From: Pyrobaculum islandicum DSM 4184
Lineage (GTDB): Archaea; Thermoproteota; Thermoprotei; Thermoproteales; Thermoproteaceae
Length of the DNA stretch: 64,000 nucleotides
Assembly (NCBI RefSeq): GCF_000015205.1
Contig: NC_008701.1
Span: 809,436 to 873,435, forward strand
Direction: 5' to 3'
Below the pieces are notes generated by a model. That model was not told the origin of the DNA and searched no databases. It saw only the letters and a program-made list of their open reading frames with translations. Shown in pieces: positions 18,236 to 25,094 of this stretch. Position 1 is the first letter of the stretch; each line of letters starts with the position of its first letter. Made by a program: the position numbers and the translations under genes.

Positions 18236-18653
18236 ACTTCTGCTCTCTATCACAGCAAGTCCGGGGGTAAAAGCTCTTACAATTACTGCAGGAGATAAAG
18301 CCCTCGCAGTACATATGTATGCAAAGTCTTCTTACGTCGCCGTGGTGACGCGTAATACCGAATGTAAGATTGATGATGAGACATTGAGAAAAGTCGCATG
18401 GCTACTTGTCAAGCTTATGGATAGAGTTGGTAAAGCTGTGAAATCTAGGTATTATACATACACAGGGCCTCTTGAGATAAAGGGCGACGTAATTAAGTAC
18501 ACACCCTATATCTCTCCCACCTCTACTGCAGAGATTGTAATGAGTGGAGGTAGGGCAATTGTGATAGTCGGCGAGTTTAGAAAAAAGTATAGAACGGGGG
18601 TGGAGGTGGCTGAGATATTAAAAAAATATATAGAATATCTTGAAATGTGCTAG
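18222..18653 (+). CDS. Hypothetical protein
   Basis: Not recognised. About 143 residues if it starts at the TTG that overlaps the small cysteine protein gene. Predicted alpha/beta with beta-rich middle (YYTYTGPLEIKGDVIKYTPY) and a helical C-terminus. The stop codon abuts the predicted C/D-box sRNA. Likely co-transcribed with the six-cysteine protein. Confidence 0.65.
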   Translation: MNASKLLLSITASPGVKALTITAGDKALAVHMYAKSSYVAVVTRNTECKIDDETLRKVAWLLVKLMDRVGKAVKSRYYTYTGPLEIKGDVIKYTPYISPTSTAEIVMSGGRAIVIVGEFRKKYRTGVEVAEILKKYIEYLEMC

Positions 18654-18703
18654 ATGACGAGACCAGGCTGGGTGAGCAGTGAGCGAGGTTAATAGCGCTG
18701 AAA
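18652..18703 (+). ncRNA. Candidate C/D-box sRNA
   Basis: Directly after a stop codon the sequence shows a near-consensus C box (ATGACGA), an 11-base guide, a D'-like GTGA, a 3-base spacer, a weak C' (GTGAGCG), a 12-base guide, and a perfect D box (CTGA). The 11/3/12 spacing is what archaeal methylation-guide RNAs show, and in Pyrobaculum these often abut gene ends. C', D' and one C position deviate from consensus; guide targets were not identified. Confidence 0.45.
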
Positions 18704-18768
18704 ACAAGCGTAGTCTAGAATCTTCGCAATGTACTTTATCAGCGTTCTGAAGGATTTTAATCGCCAAC

Positions 18769-19134
18769 CTATACTTTTGGCTTGATGTATATTTCGCCAT
18801 TTCTAAGCTCTATCTGTGCCACATCTGTTCCTAATAAATAAGATATGACTTTATTTGGGTCGTACCCTTCTTTTTTAAGTCTCTCTAGGTATTCTGATAG
18901 TTTCTCCGGCTGTTGCGGCGCCTCTATGTAAAGACCCGGCTCTAGTCTCAGATCTGTCTTAATCAATAAGTCCAGCTCTGAATATACACTGTATATTTTC
19001 TCCAGTATATTAACCACAACTGTCAACTGTCTATAGAGGTCGGCTACTAGAGATCTAAGATCTTCATCTCCACATTTCTGAGAAACTCTTTCCAACTGCT
19101 CTATTGTCCTAACGAGTCTAGTTAGGAAGCGCAT
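18769..19134 (-). CDS. Hypothetical coiled-coil protein
   Basis: Not recognised. 121 residues: a helical N-terminal two-thirds with heptad-like spacing (LVRTIEQLERVSQKCGDEDL) and a small C-terminal region (GYDPNKVISYLLGTDVAQIE) ending in a beta strand. Its start overlaps the end of the M48 protease gene by 17 bases, making it the last gene of the series that begins near 22.27 kb. Confidence 0.65.
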   Translation of the reverse strand: MRFLTRLVRTIEQLERVSQKCGDEDLRSLVADLYRQLTVVVNILEKIYSVYSELDLLIKTDLRLEPGLYIEAPQQPEKLSEYLERLKKEGYDPNKVISYLLGTDVAQIELRNGEIYIKPKV

Positions 19135-20029
19135 TTAACTTCCTAATTCTATCTATCGTAAGAGGGTGTGTCCTAGCTAGAAGTGTCAATCGAGCCGCAA
19201 GTGGGTTAATTACAGATTCAACAATTCCATTCCAGTCTAGTTTTACCAACGCGGCAATTAGGCGGTTCCTATCTTTCATGGCTGCATGTCTATCTGCTTC
19301 AAATTCAAAAGCTTGTAATAATGCGGTAAATAAAAATGTTGCGCCTATCATATGGACAGCTAATAAAAGAATTGAGTATTTAGCATATACTAAATGTACC
19401 AAGGGGAGTCTTAGAGTGTACTCAGCTGCTAAAAAAGCCAGTAACTTATATGTATGTTTATACTTTATATGTCCCATTTCATGTTCCAGCACCGCTTGAA
19501 GCTCCTCTGGCTCGAGTCTTGCAAAAAGGCCAGTGGTAAAATACATAATCGGCCCTCCTGGGCCATCTAAAGTGAAGGCGTTTGCCTTTTTATCACGTGT
19601 TACACATACATTTGGCCGCACGTAGTATATCTCATAATCGTCTGACAACAGAGAGGGGTTTTCTAATATCTCTAGCTTATTTCTCCGAAGATACTCTACA
19701 TCTCCATGGTTAGTCTTCAAAACTCTAACTTCATCAGGTACAAAACAGCCTCTCCTTAGGTATATATATAGAGCTAAATACGTCAGGATTATGATAGTAA
19801 TGCCTGCGATCCACTGCGATATTATCTCTTTTGTTAGGAAAATTGGAAATATTGACAATGCCAACGGGACAAACAACAAGTATGCATCTGTTCTCAACAA
19901 GGGAGGGTCAACATATCTACCCTCTTTATAAGTGCCTACCAGTGCTGTCTTAAAGCTACTGCTTTTATACTTGTTACGCAGGAAGTACAGTATTTCAACC
20001 GCATCCACTTTGAAAAGTCTTTGAGACAA
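19118..20029 (-). CDS. M48-family membrane metalloprotease (HtpX-like)
   Basis: Predicted zinc endopeptidase of membrane proteins. 303 residues: two N-terminal membrane helices (about 48-68 and 72-92), the zinc motif HEMGH at 183-187 (AVLEHEMGHIKYKH), two further hydrophobic stretches, and a third-ligand region FEFEADRHA near 241-249. HtpX homologues degrade misfolded membrane proteins. It sits 14 bases downstream of a winged-helix gene on the same strand. Confidence 0.88.
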   Translation of the reverse strand: MSQRLFKVDAVEILYFLRNKYKSSSFKTALVGTYKEGRYVDPPLLRTDAYLLFVPLALSIFPIFLTKEIISQWIAGITIIILTYLALYIYLRRGCFVPDEVRVLKTNHGDVEYLRRNKLEILENPSLLSDDYEIYYVRPNVCVTRDKKANAFTLDGPGGPIMYFTTGLFARLEPEELQAVLEHEMGHIKYKHTYKLLAFLAAEYTLRLPLVHLVYAKYSILLLAVHMIGATFLFTALLQAFEFEADRHAAMKDRNRLIAALVKLDWNGIVESVINPLAARLTLLARTHPLTIDRIRKLNALPN

Positions 20030-20043
20030 TATAAAGGTAGTAA

Positions 20044-20415
20044 TTATGCTATATCTAACTTTTCCGATTCGATAAGTTCTAGAATTTTCTCGGGCTCATA
20101 AACCATTAACACATCCCAGAACTTGTTATTTTTATAAAGGCCGTATACTTTTCCTCTGGCACTCCGTTTTATTATTGTAATGTAACCTCTCTGAACTAAG
20201 TCGTCAAGAAAAGCTCTGATTAGGACAGTTTTTGCACGGAGGTCTTGTCTATCATATATGTGAAGGTCTTGTGCAACTTTGGAAGGTCTAAATGTGATTA
20301 GGTTTCCTCTTGCATTTTGTACCTGTTCTCTAAGGAATTTTATTGTTATTAACTTGATACGGACAGAATCGATTTTATCGCTATAAGTACGTGAGAGAGT
20401 TCGGATATCAGCCAT
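20044..20415 (-). CDS. Winged-helix DNA-binding-type protein
   Basis: 123 residues with a predicted winged helix in the middle (FRPSKVAQDLHIYDRQDLRA, then FLDDLVQRGYITIIKRSARG) and an acidic helical tail. It may regulate the surrounding cluster. It lies 14-15 bases from each neighbour on the same strand. No specific family recognised. Confidence 0.6.
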   Translation of the reverse strand: MADIRTLSRTYSDKIDSVRIKLITIKFLREQVQNARGNLITFRPSKVAQDLHIYDRQDLRAKTVLIRAFLDDLVQRGYITIIKRSARGKVYGLYKNNKFWDVLMVYEPEKILELIESEKLDIA

Positions 20416-20430
20416 ACATTTACAGAAAGA

Positions 20431-20664
20431 CTAGCTATTTATTCGTTTCTTTGATGTTTGAGAACATCTCTCTTCTAGGTATTCCAATTTATTTTTTATA
20501 TCAAAAATTTCTCTTTCAATATTTGCAATATATTGCATAAAGTAGTTTATGTAAATATCGCAATTAGTTATCTCATCTATTTTTAAACCTAAAATCTTTA
20601 GTATCTTTTCTATGCTATTCCGTTTATCCATATCCGACCCCTGTTGTATAAGTATCTGTAGCAT
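20431..20664 (-). CDS. Small coiled-coil hypothetical protein
   Basis: 77-residue ORF with a Cys-containing first half (ITNCDIYINYFMQYIANIER) and a predicted coiled coil at the C-terminus ending RINS. No family seen. Placement between the helicase and the winged-helix gene in one tight series supports it as real; A/T-rich composition and short length keep confidence moderate. Confidence 0.55.
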   Translation of the reverse strand: MLQILIQQGSDMDKRNSIEKILKILGLKIDEITNCDIYINYFMQYIANIEREIFDIKNKLEYLEERCSQTSKKRINS

Positions 20665-20704
20665 ACAGAAGCAATCACATTTACAACTACTAAATATAAC
20701 CGCC

Positions 20705-21913
20705 TTAAGGCCGAAGAGTTTGCGAAAGATACCGAGGAAGTAGATGTTTGTATTTAATATATCTATCGTCTATAAAGAGAATGTATTTTCTCTCTCTGTT
20801 TAAATCTCTTAATACCCTCCCAACTGCTTGTACTATGTGGTTTACCGCAGTGAATAATATGCCATATTTATACCCATTAAAACCAAGTCGGTATAGTATT
20901 TTTATCTTTAACCACAATTCTCTAGACTTAATATTAGGTATTGGGAAACCAACAAAAACACCAGCCTTGACATTTAGATTTATACCTTCTGAAATTGGGC
21001 TACCGTAATATGTTACTATGACGTGGTTTATATCGCCAAGAGGTTGGTCAGACACTGGCAAGTCGCTCATTTTTGAAAGATAATACATGGCGAGTTCTTT
21101 ATTAGGGAAAAATACGATAACTTGACCATATTCCTGATATACACGTTTCACCTCTCTTGTCACTAATTCTACGTATCTGCTCTTTGTTCTTGTGTTATAA
21201 CGTATTTTAGCTGGTATAAGGTCTATCTCTAAGTTTTCAATACCTGGAATTTTTTCTATTTCAACAAAGCGTGCATTGAGAAAATATGTAAAAATTTGAG
21301 AAAAGTGCCGTAGAACTGAAGCACTGGCAGCTAATAGACTTTTAGTCTTTTTTACAAGTTCGCCTATTAAAGGCAAGACAAGACATATTGGTGTCTCGTC
21401 AGCTACACAATACTGCTTTGAATACAGTTCGTCGTCTTGTACAGACACTGTTGTAAGTAAATTATGCACTTCATCGAGAGCTACGAAGTCTACCTCTTCG
21501 AATAAATCGCTTATAGCTACAATATTAGAGATCTTCGAAATATAGGCAATGGGAAGGATAATTACGTTATTGTGTCTACCTGAGACATGTAAAACCTCAT
21601 AGGGACATGCCCCCTGTTTATAAATTTCGTCTATGTCAAAAGCTGGTTTTTCAAGTCTCCGCGACTTAGCCCTACATACGCCCACCTCTCTTAGTTTTAA
21701 ACATTGCAGTAGGTTCTCAGCCCCAAATGGACAAAGAGTCTTTCTGCCAAATAGTAGCCCAGCACTACCGCCGTATTCTTCGACATATCTAGCCATCTGG
21801 AGCCCTTCTAGATGGCTTCTAACAAATATCAAGGCCCGCCGTTTCTGCGCTGCAATTTTCGCTATAGCTCTAGATTTGCCGTAGCCAGGCGGCGCATTGA
21901 GAAGTATCCTCAC
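20705..21913 (-). CDS. Short XPD/Rad3-like Fe-S helicase
   Basis: Predicted superfamily 2, 5'-3' DNA helicase. 402 residues, shorter than archaeal XPD (about 550). Walker A is APPGYGKS (7-14). Four cysteines at 61, 71, 80 and 103, between motifs I and II, match the layout of the XPD 4Fe-4S domain. Motif II is DEVH (147-150). Motif VI reads QAVGRVLRD near the C-terminus. The shortness suggests a reduced arch region. It lies in a colinear cluster with two small proteins, a winged-helix protein and an M48 protease. Could be a repair helicase paralogue or part of an uncharacterised system. Confidence 0.82.
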   Translation of the reverse strand: MRILLNAPPGYGKSRAIAKIAAQKRRALIFVRSHLEGLQMARYVEEYGGSAGLLFGRKTLCPFGAENLLQCLKLREVGVCRAKSRRLEKPAFDIDEIYKQGACPYEVLHVSGRHNNVIILPIAYISKISNIVAISDLFEEVDFVALDEVHNLLTTVSVQDDELYSKQYCVADETPICLVLPLIGELVKKTKSLLAASASVLRHFSQIFTYFLNARFVEIEKIPGIENLEIDLIPAKIRYNTRTKSRYVELVTREVKRVYQEYGQVIVFFPNKELAMYYLSKMSDLPVSDQPLGDINHVIVTYYGSPISEGINLNVKAGVFVGFPIPNIKSRELWLKIKILYRLGFNGYKYGILFTAVNHIVQAVGRVLRDLNRERKYILFIDDRYIKYKHLLPRYLSQTLRP

Positions 21914-21927
21914 TTATGAAAAAGTAG

Positions 21928-22266
21928 TTATAAGCTCCTTAACAACTCCTCTAAGTACTCTTTAATCTTTGAATTTGTTATCTCATCAAGTTCTAGACAA
22001 TTCTCTACTATTTTCTTTACAAAAGATTTTAATAATGCAGGATCGCGGTCTTTTAAAATCTTTAGTTTCTCTGGGAGATCTACTCTTAGCACCTTTATAA
22101 TAGATTCCAAAGATGTGAAATACTTCTCTAAGTCTCTTATCTGATTTACAACATCGTCAAAAACGTTTAGCACCTCTGCCGGAATCCCCTGTAGATCCAT
22201 TGTAGCGTATGCTCTATTAACGCAGTATCTGGTAAATTTGTACCTCATTACTTTTACTACATCCAC
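21928..22266 (-). CDS. Helical hypothetical protein upstream of XPD-like helicase
   Basis: 112 residues, all-helical, with two cysteines and many charged residues (for example KIVENCLELDEITNSKIKEY). Ends 14 bases before the helicase start, so translation is probably coupled and it could be a partner protein. No family recognised. Confidence 0.65.
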   Translation of the reverse strand: MDVVKVMRYKFTRYCVNRAYATMDLQGIPAEVLNVFDDVVNQIRDLEKYFTSLESIIKVLRVDLPEKLKILKDRDPALLKSFVKKIVENCLELDEITNSKIKEYLEELLRSL

Positions 22267-22278
22267 ACGGCACTATAG

Positions 22279-23040
22279 CTAGCAGTATATTTGTTTTGCT
22301 CCTATCTTAGTTCCAAGTTCTCTCCCAAAGTTTCCCACATCCGCAACACCTGATTCCGAAATCCCCAGTACTGTCACTCCTCTTTCAACATAGAAGTAGT
22401 ATGCGTCTGTATCTGGCTCAAAACTCTCAGAACGCGGACCCCAACGCCAATAGAACCTCTCCCCCCTGGGATCTATTCCTTCGTAAAGCTTTTCTTTATA
22501 GACTGTCCTTGCTATTTTTCTAACGCAGTATAGCCCGCCTCTCCACTTGCTAGGTATGTTTATACTTATTGCCAGCACATCTCTTGGTATTAAAGCCGAT
22601 GTCTCTACCATTTCTACAGCAACTTTTGTGGCAAATTTAACATCGCCACCCAATTCCATTGAAATAGCTAGTGAGCGTACGCCGAGCACACCCCCTTGTA
22701 TAGCCGCCCCCACTGTGCCACTGCCATATGTTGCCTCTATTCCTATATTTTCACCAGTATTTATACCGGAGAGTATTAGATCTGCGTCAGGAGTTATAAG
22801 TTTAAGTGCGAGAAATACGGCGTCTGCAGGAAAGCCATTGACTACATAGTAGTTGCCAAATTTTCTAACCCTAAGAGGCTTGTGGTATGTCCTGGCTAAA
22901 CCGGCAGCAGACCTAGGCCGCTCTGGCACTACTACAACAACAGAATGTCCAGCTGATTTTAATGCCTCTACTAACAACTCTAGGAGAGAGGTATTAGGTC
23001 CGTCGTCATTTGTAACCACGATTTTCACAGAAAGAGACAC
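22279..23040 (-). CDS. surE: 5'/3'-nucleotidase SurE
   Basis: Dephosphorylates nucleoside monophosphates and possibly polyphosphate. 253 residues with the metal-binding DD motif in VTNDDGPNTSLLELLVEAL, family blocks VVVPERPRSAAGLARTY and SGINTGENIGIEATYGSGTV. Normal length for SurE. It starts at the edge of the GC-rich island, and its stop is 12 bases before the small helical gene of the helicase series. Confidence 0.94.
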   Translation of the reverse strand: MSLSVKIVVTNDDGPNTSLLELLVEALKSAGHSVVVVVPERPRSAAGLARTYHKPLRVRKFGNYYVVNGFPADAVFLALKLITPDADLILSGINTGENIGIEATYGSGTVGAAIQGGVLGVRSLAISMELGGDVKFATKVAVEMVETSALIPRDVLAISINIPSKWRGGLYCVRKIARTVYKEKLYEGIDPRGERFYWRWGPRSESFEPDTDAYYFYVERGVTVLGISESGVADVGNFGRELGTKIGAKQIYC

Positions 23041-23115
23041 AGCTGATTATTTAACTTATTGGCCGCCTTGAATCTCACTACAGCAGGGCTATGCACAGCG
23101 TTCTTGCCGTCTAGC

Positions 23116-23932
23116 CTAGTGAGGTACACGTAGTACCCTCTGTCTCAAGTCGGCCGCCGCGTTGAGCGACATCATTCCTATGATTGAGGTGTCCAGTTGG
23201 TACTTTGCTATTTCCTCTACCGGCGTTTGCTTCTGTCCGGTACCACCACCTCTGTCCCCGGCAAGATGGAGACGATTAACTCTGCGGTTTGTTTGTGGTT
23301 TGTGTATATTATTACTTTTGGAGTTTGGCTCATGAGTTAGTGTCAATGTTGGGAAGAAGAGCGTGTTGGTTCCGAGGTGGCGCCCGTCGCATTTTCTAAC
23401 AGTGACATCGTTGGCGTTGTCAACAATCGCCATAGAGATATCTAGTGAAACTTCGCTTCCACTTGCCGCTCCAGTATTTGAATCCAAGCGTCGCGAGTTG
23501 TCTACTAAGCGACAGGAACTCCTCTCTGCTGAGTCACCTCGCCGGCTTGACTACGACAGTGTAGTAGAGCAACGCCGGCGCGAAGCCCCTCGCGCCTCTC
23601 TTCACAGAGACACTCACGCCGTCTAGCATCTTTACGGCGAATAACGTTTTCAGCGTACTGTCTCATGACTTCGCGCTCTCCCCGCCGCCTCTCTACACCG
23701 TTGAATCTTGTTCTCTAGAACGGCTTCTGCCACGGGCGCCAACTCAACTACGTCGCGGACGTAGCGCATGAGACGGCGGAAAGACGCAAGCAGAAGACGC
23801 CCCGCCGCGCCTCTTCAACTCTCTGATTCGCCTCTTCAATTCCTTCTTGCCTAAAGACAGAAGTTCAACGACGGCTTCGCCCATGGAGGAGGGTGCAGAC
23901 GGGGAGAAATACGTGGAAAAGGTTATTTCCAT
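23116..23932 (-). pseudogene. Decayed gene of a Pyrobaculum-type hypothetical family
   Basis: Minus-strand reading frames join into one protein only if several frameshifts are allowed. The start is MEITFSTYFSPSAPSSMGEA. After a shift come FRRLMRYVRDVVELAPVAEA and later VKMLDGVSVSVKRGARGFAP with LLYYTVVVKPA. The end is the long frame finishing in DLRQRVLRVPH. The opposite strand has only noise ORFs. From memory this resembles an intact hypothetical family in other Pyrobaculum genomes; that is not proven. GC-rich unlike its flanks. Confidence 0.6.
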
Positions 23933-24096
23933 ATCGCATCAACGGTAATGGCGACTAATGGGATCGCGAATAGAAACGCGGCGTGTGACGTCAACAGCGG
24001 TGTGTCTACGGCGCCGAGGAGGTGGAGCACGTTGTTGACGGCGGCGAGAGCGCGCGCCGAAGCGGCGATCAGCAGAGTTGCGGCGAGGTGGCGCAC
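23923..24096 (-). CDS. Small hydrophobic protein (57 residues)
   Basis: A GTG-started minus-strand ORF, MRHLAATLLIAASARALAAV followed by a second hydrophobic stretch (FLFAIPLVAITVDAIW). Its stop overlaps the start of the decayed gene, and its start is 13 bases after the neighbouring small membrane gene. It may be a functional membrane protein or a leftover of the same decayed operon. Confidence 0.4.
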   Translation of the reverse strand: MRHLAATLLIAASARALAAVNNVLHLLGAVDTPLLTSHAAFLFAIPLVAITVDAIWK

Positions 24097-24108
24097 AACA
24101 GCGTGTAA

Positions 24109-24339
24109 TTAGTGTATGTATCTCTCCGCTATGTGGACCAGGGCGACGACCAACACAACGTTAAACGCTATGCCGAGCCACGGCGCGCCGGCAAAGAGCG
24201 GGTTCAACTCGACAAAGCCCATGGTTAGTCCAACCGCCGTTGTCAAAACGTCGAGAGCGGCCGACGCGGCGAAGACATATGCCATCGTCTTAATCCGCCA
24301 CACGCCCCATGGGTTCAGAGCACGAAAAGCGAGAAACAC
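24109..24339 (-). CDS. Small membrane protein (DUF5658-like)
   Basis: 76 residues with two or three membrane helices; core blocks ALDVLTTAVGLTMGFVELNP and GIAFNVVLVVALVHIAERY. The pattern LDxxTTxxGLxxGxxExNP is like the DUF5658 group of small archaeal membrane proteins. Starts three bases from a long palindrome. High GC. Intact reading frame, but in a decaying neighbourhood, so function is uncertain. Confidence 0.5.
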   Translation of the reverse strand: MFLAFRALNPWGVWRIKTMAYVFAASAALDVLTTAVGLTMGFVELNPLFAGAPWLGIAFNVVLVVALVHIAERYIH

Positions 24340-24341
24340 AT

Positions 24342-24378
24342 CACACTTGCCTTACGGCGCCGCCGTAAGGCAGGTGTG
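24342..24378. repeat. Long near-perfect palindrome in GC-rich island
   Basis: 18-base arms around one central base (position 24360). The inner 12 base pairs are perfect (TGCCTTACGGCG / CGCCGTAAGGCA) and the outer 6 contain one T-G pair. It lies about 70 bases upstream of the TnpB-like fragment and right at the start codon of the opposite small membrane gene. Such hairpins mark the ends of IS200/IS605 elements; an operator or hairpin terminator is the alternative. Confidence 0.75.
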
Positions 24379-24448
24379 TCGAGGGAGTAGAAAGAAAGTC
24401 GAGATATGTCTTCTCAGCTAGTTTTTCTCCCCCACGCCATATGCGCCC

Positions 24449-24795
24449 ATGAGCCAAACGTGCAGGACGTTGAAGATCACGATCCCATGGCGTCTTGTGG
24501 AGAAGCGTCCAGACGTCCTCGACCTCGTCACGAGGATGCACTCGGCGGTGGAGGAGTACGTCAAAAGGCTGTTGAAAGAATTGACAGGAAAGGAGGAGTC
24601 CAAGCTGACTGCGGAGGAGCTAGACGCTCTGTTGATGCCAGACAAGCGCGAATTGGCGCATCGGATTATTGATGAGACGTTTCCAAAGTGCGGGTTGGGG
24701 AAGTACTTCATAAAGCAAGGAAAGATGTTCTGGCGCGACATGGCGTTCTTTAGAGCAGCCTCCTTGACGTCCAGTTGAGAGTGGGTGCCGTTGAT
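24449..24795 (+). pseudogene. N-terminal fragment of a TnpB-like transposon protein
   Basis: An open frame of 109 codons (MSQTCRTLKITIPWRLVEKR, then LTGKEESKLTAEELDALL and FPKCGLGKYFIKQGKMFWRD) looks like the N-terminal part of a crenarchaeal IS200/605-type TnpB. It is cut short: a frame change near 24765 would continue as DVQLRV, after which the sequence is unrelated. No catalytic DDE or zinc finger remains. Likely a dead remnant; the palindrome upstream could be its left end. Confidence 0.5.
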
Positions 24796-24831
24796 ATGGG
24801 CCAAAAAGCGCTATTGGGAGCTACTCCAGAA

Positions 24832-25060
24832 GACAAAACAACCCACTTTCTCCCTCTCGGTGGCCATCTTACTTTTAATCTCGTAAAAACTCTCTCTCAT
24901 GAGCCACATCCCCGGCCTTGGGTCTCGGCGACTGGGGGCACAGCCAGCCCCCAACGACCCGAGCCCCCTCGCCCGCGGCCGCCGAAAGGCGTATCTGCGA
25001 GCGGGCCCCGAGCCCCCCGGGGAGGGCCGGGCGCCACAAAGGGGGCTAGTTCAGACAATT
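24832..25060 (-). mobile_element. 3'-end remnant of a TnpB-type IS, GC-rich
   Basis: Two blocks here (24963-24998 and 24832-24870, read on the minus strand) match two blocks at 60971-61005 and 61076-61114 on the plus strand, in the same order and with similar spacing. The first block encodes ADTPFGGRGRGG in the frame corresponding to ADTPFGNRRRGG in the other copy. The second is AT-richer and could be the element end. The open minus-strand frame across the first block has no intact product. TnpB identity is an inference. Confidence 0.5.
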
Positions 25061-25065
25061 TTGAC

Positions 25066-25075
25066 ATTTTAAAAT
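25066..25075 (+). promoter_or_regulatory. TATA box of the lipid reductase-HerA-NurA operon
   Basis: attttaaaat centred about 25 bases before the ATG of the geranylgeranyl reductase gene; this is also where the GC-rich island gives way to normal AT-richer sequence. Confidence 0.55.
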
Positions 25076-25094
25076 CACATATTTTCAAAACCTC

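Noticed and set aside
24895-25060. GC-rich, structured-looking block as SRP RNA or RNase P RNA
   Set aside because: None of the conserved SRP helix 8 or RNase P core motifs are present; the block aligns with the transposon-tail remnant at 61 kb instead.
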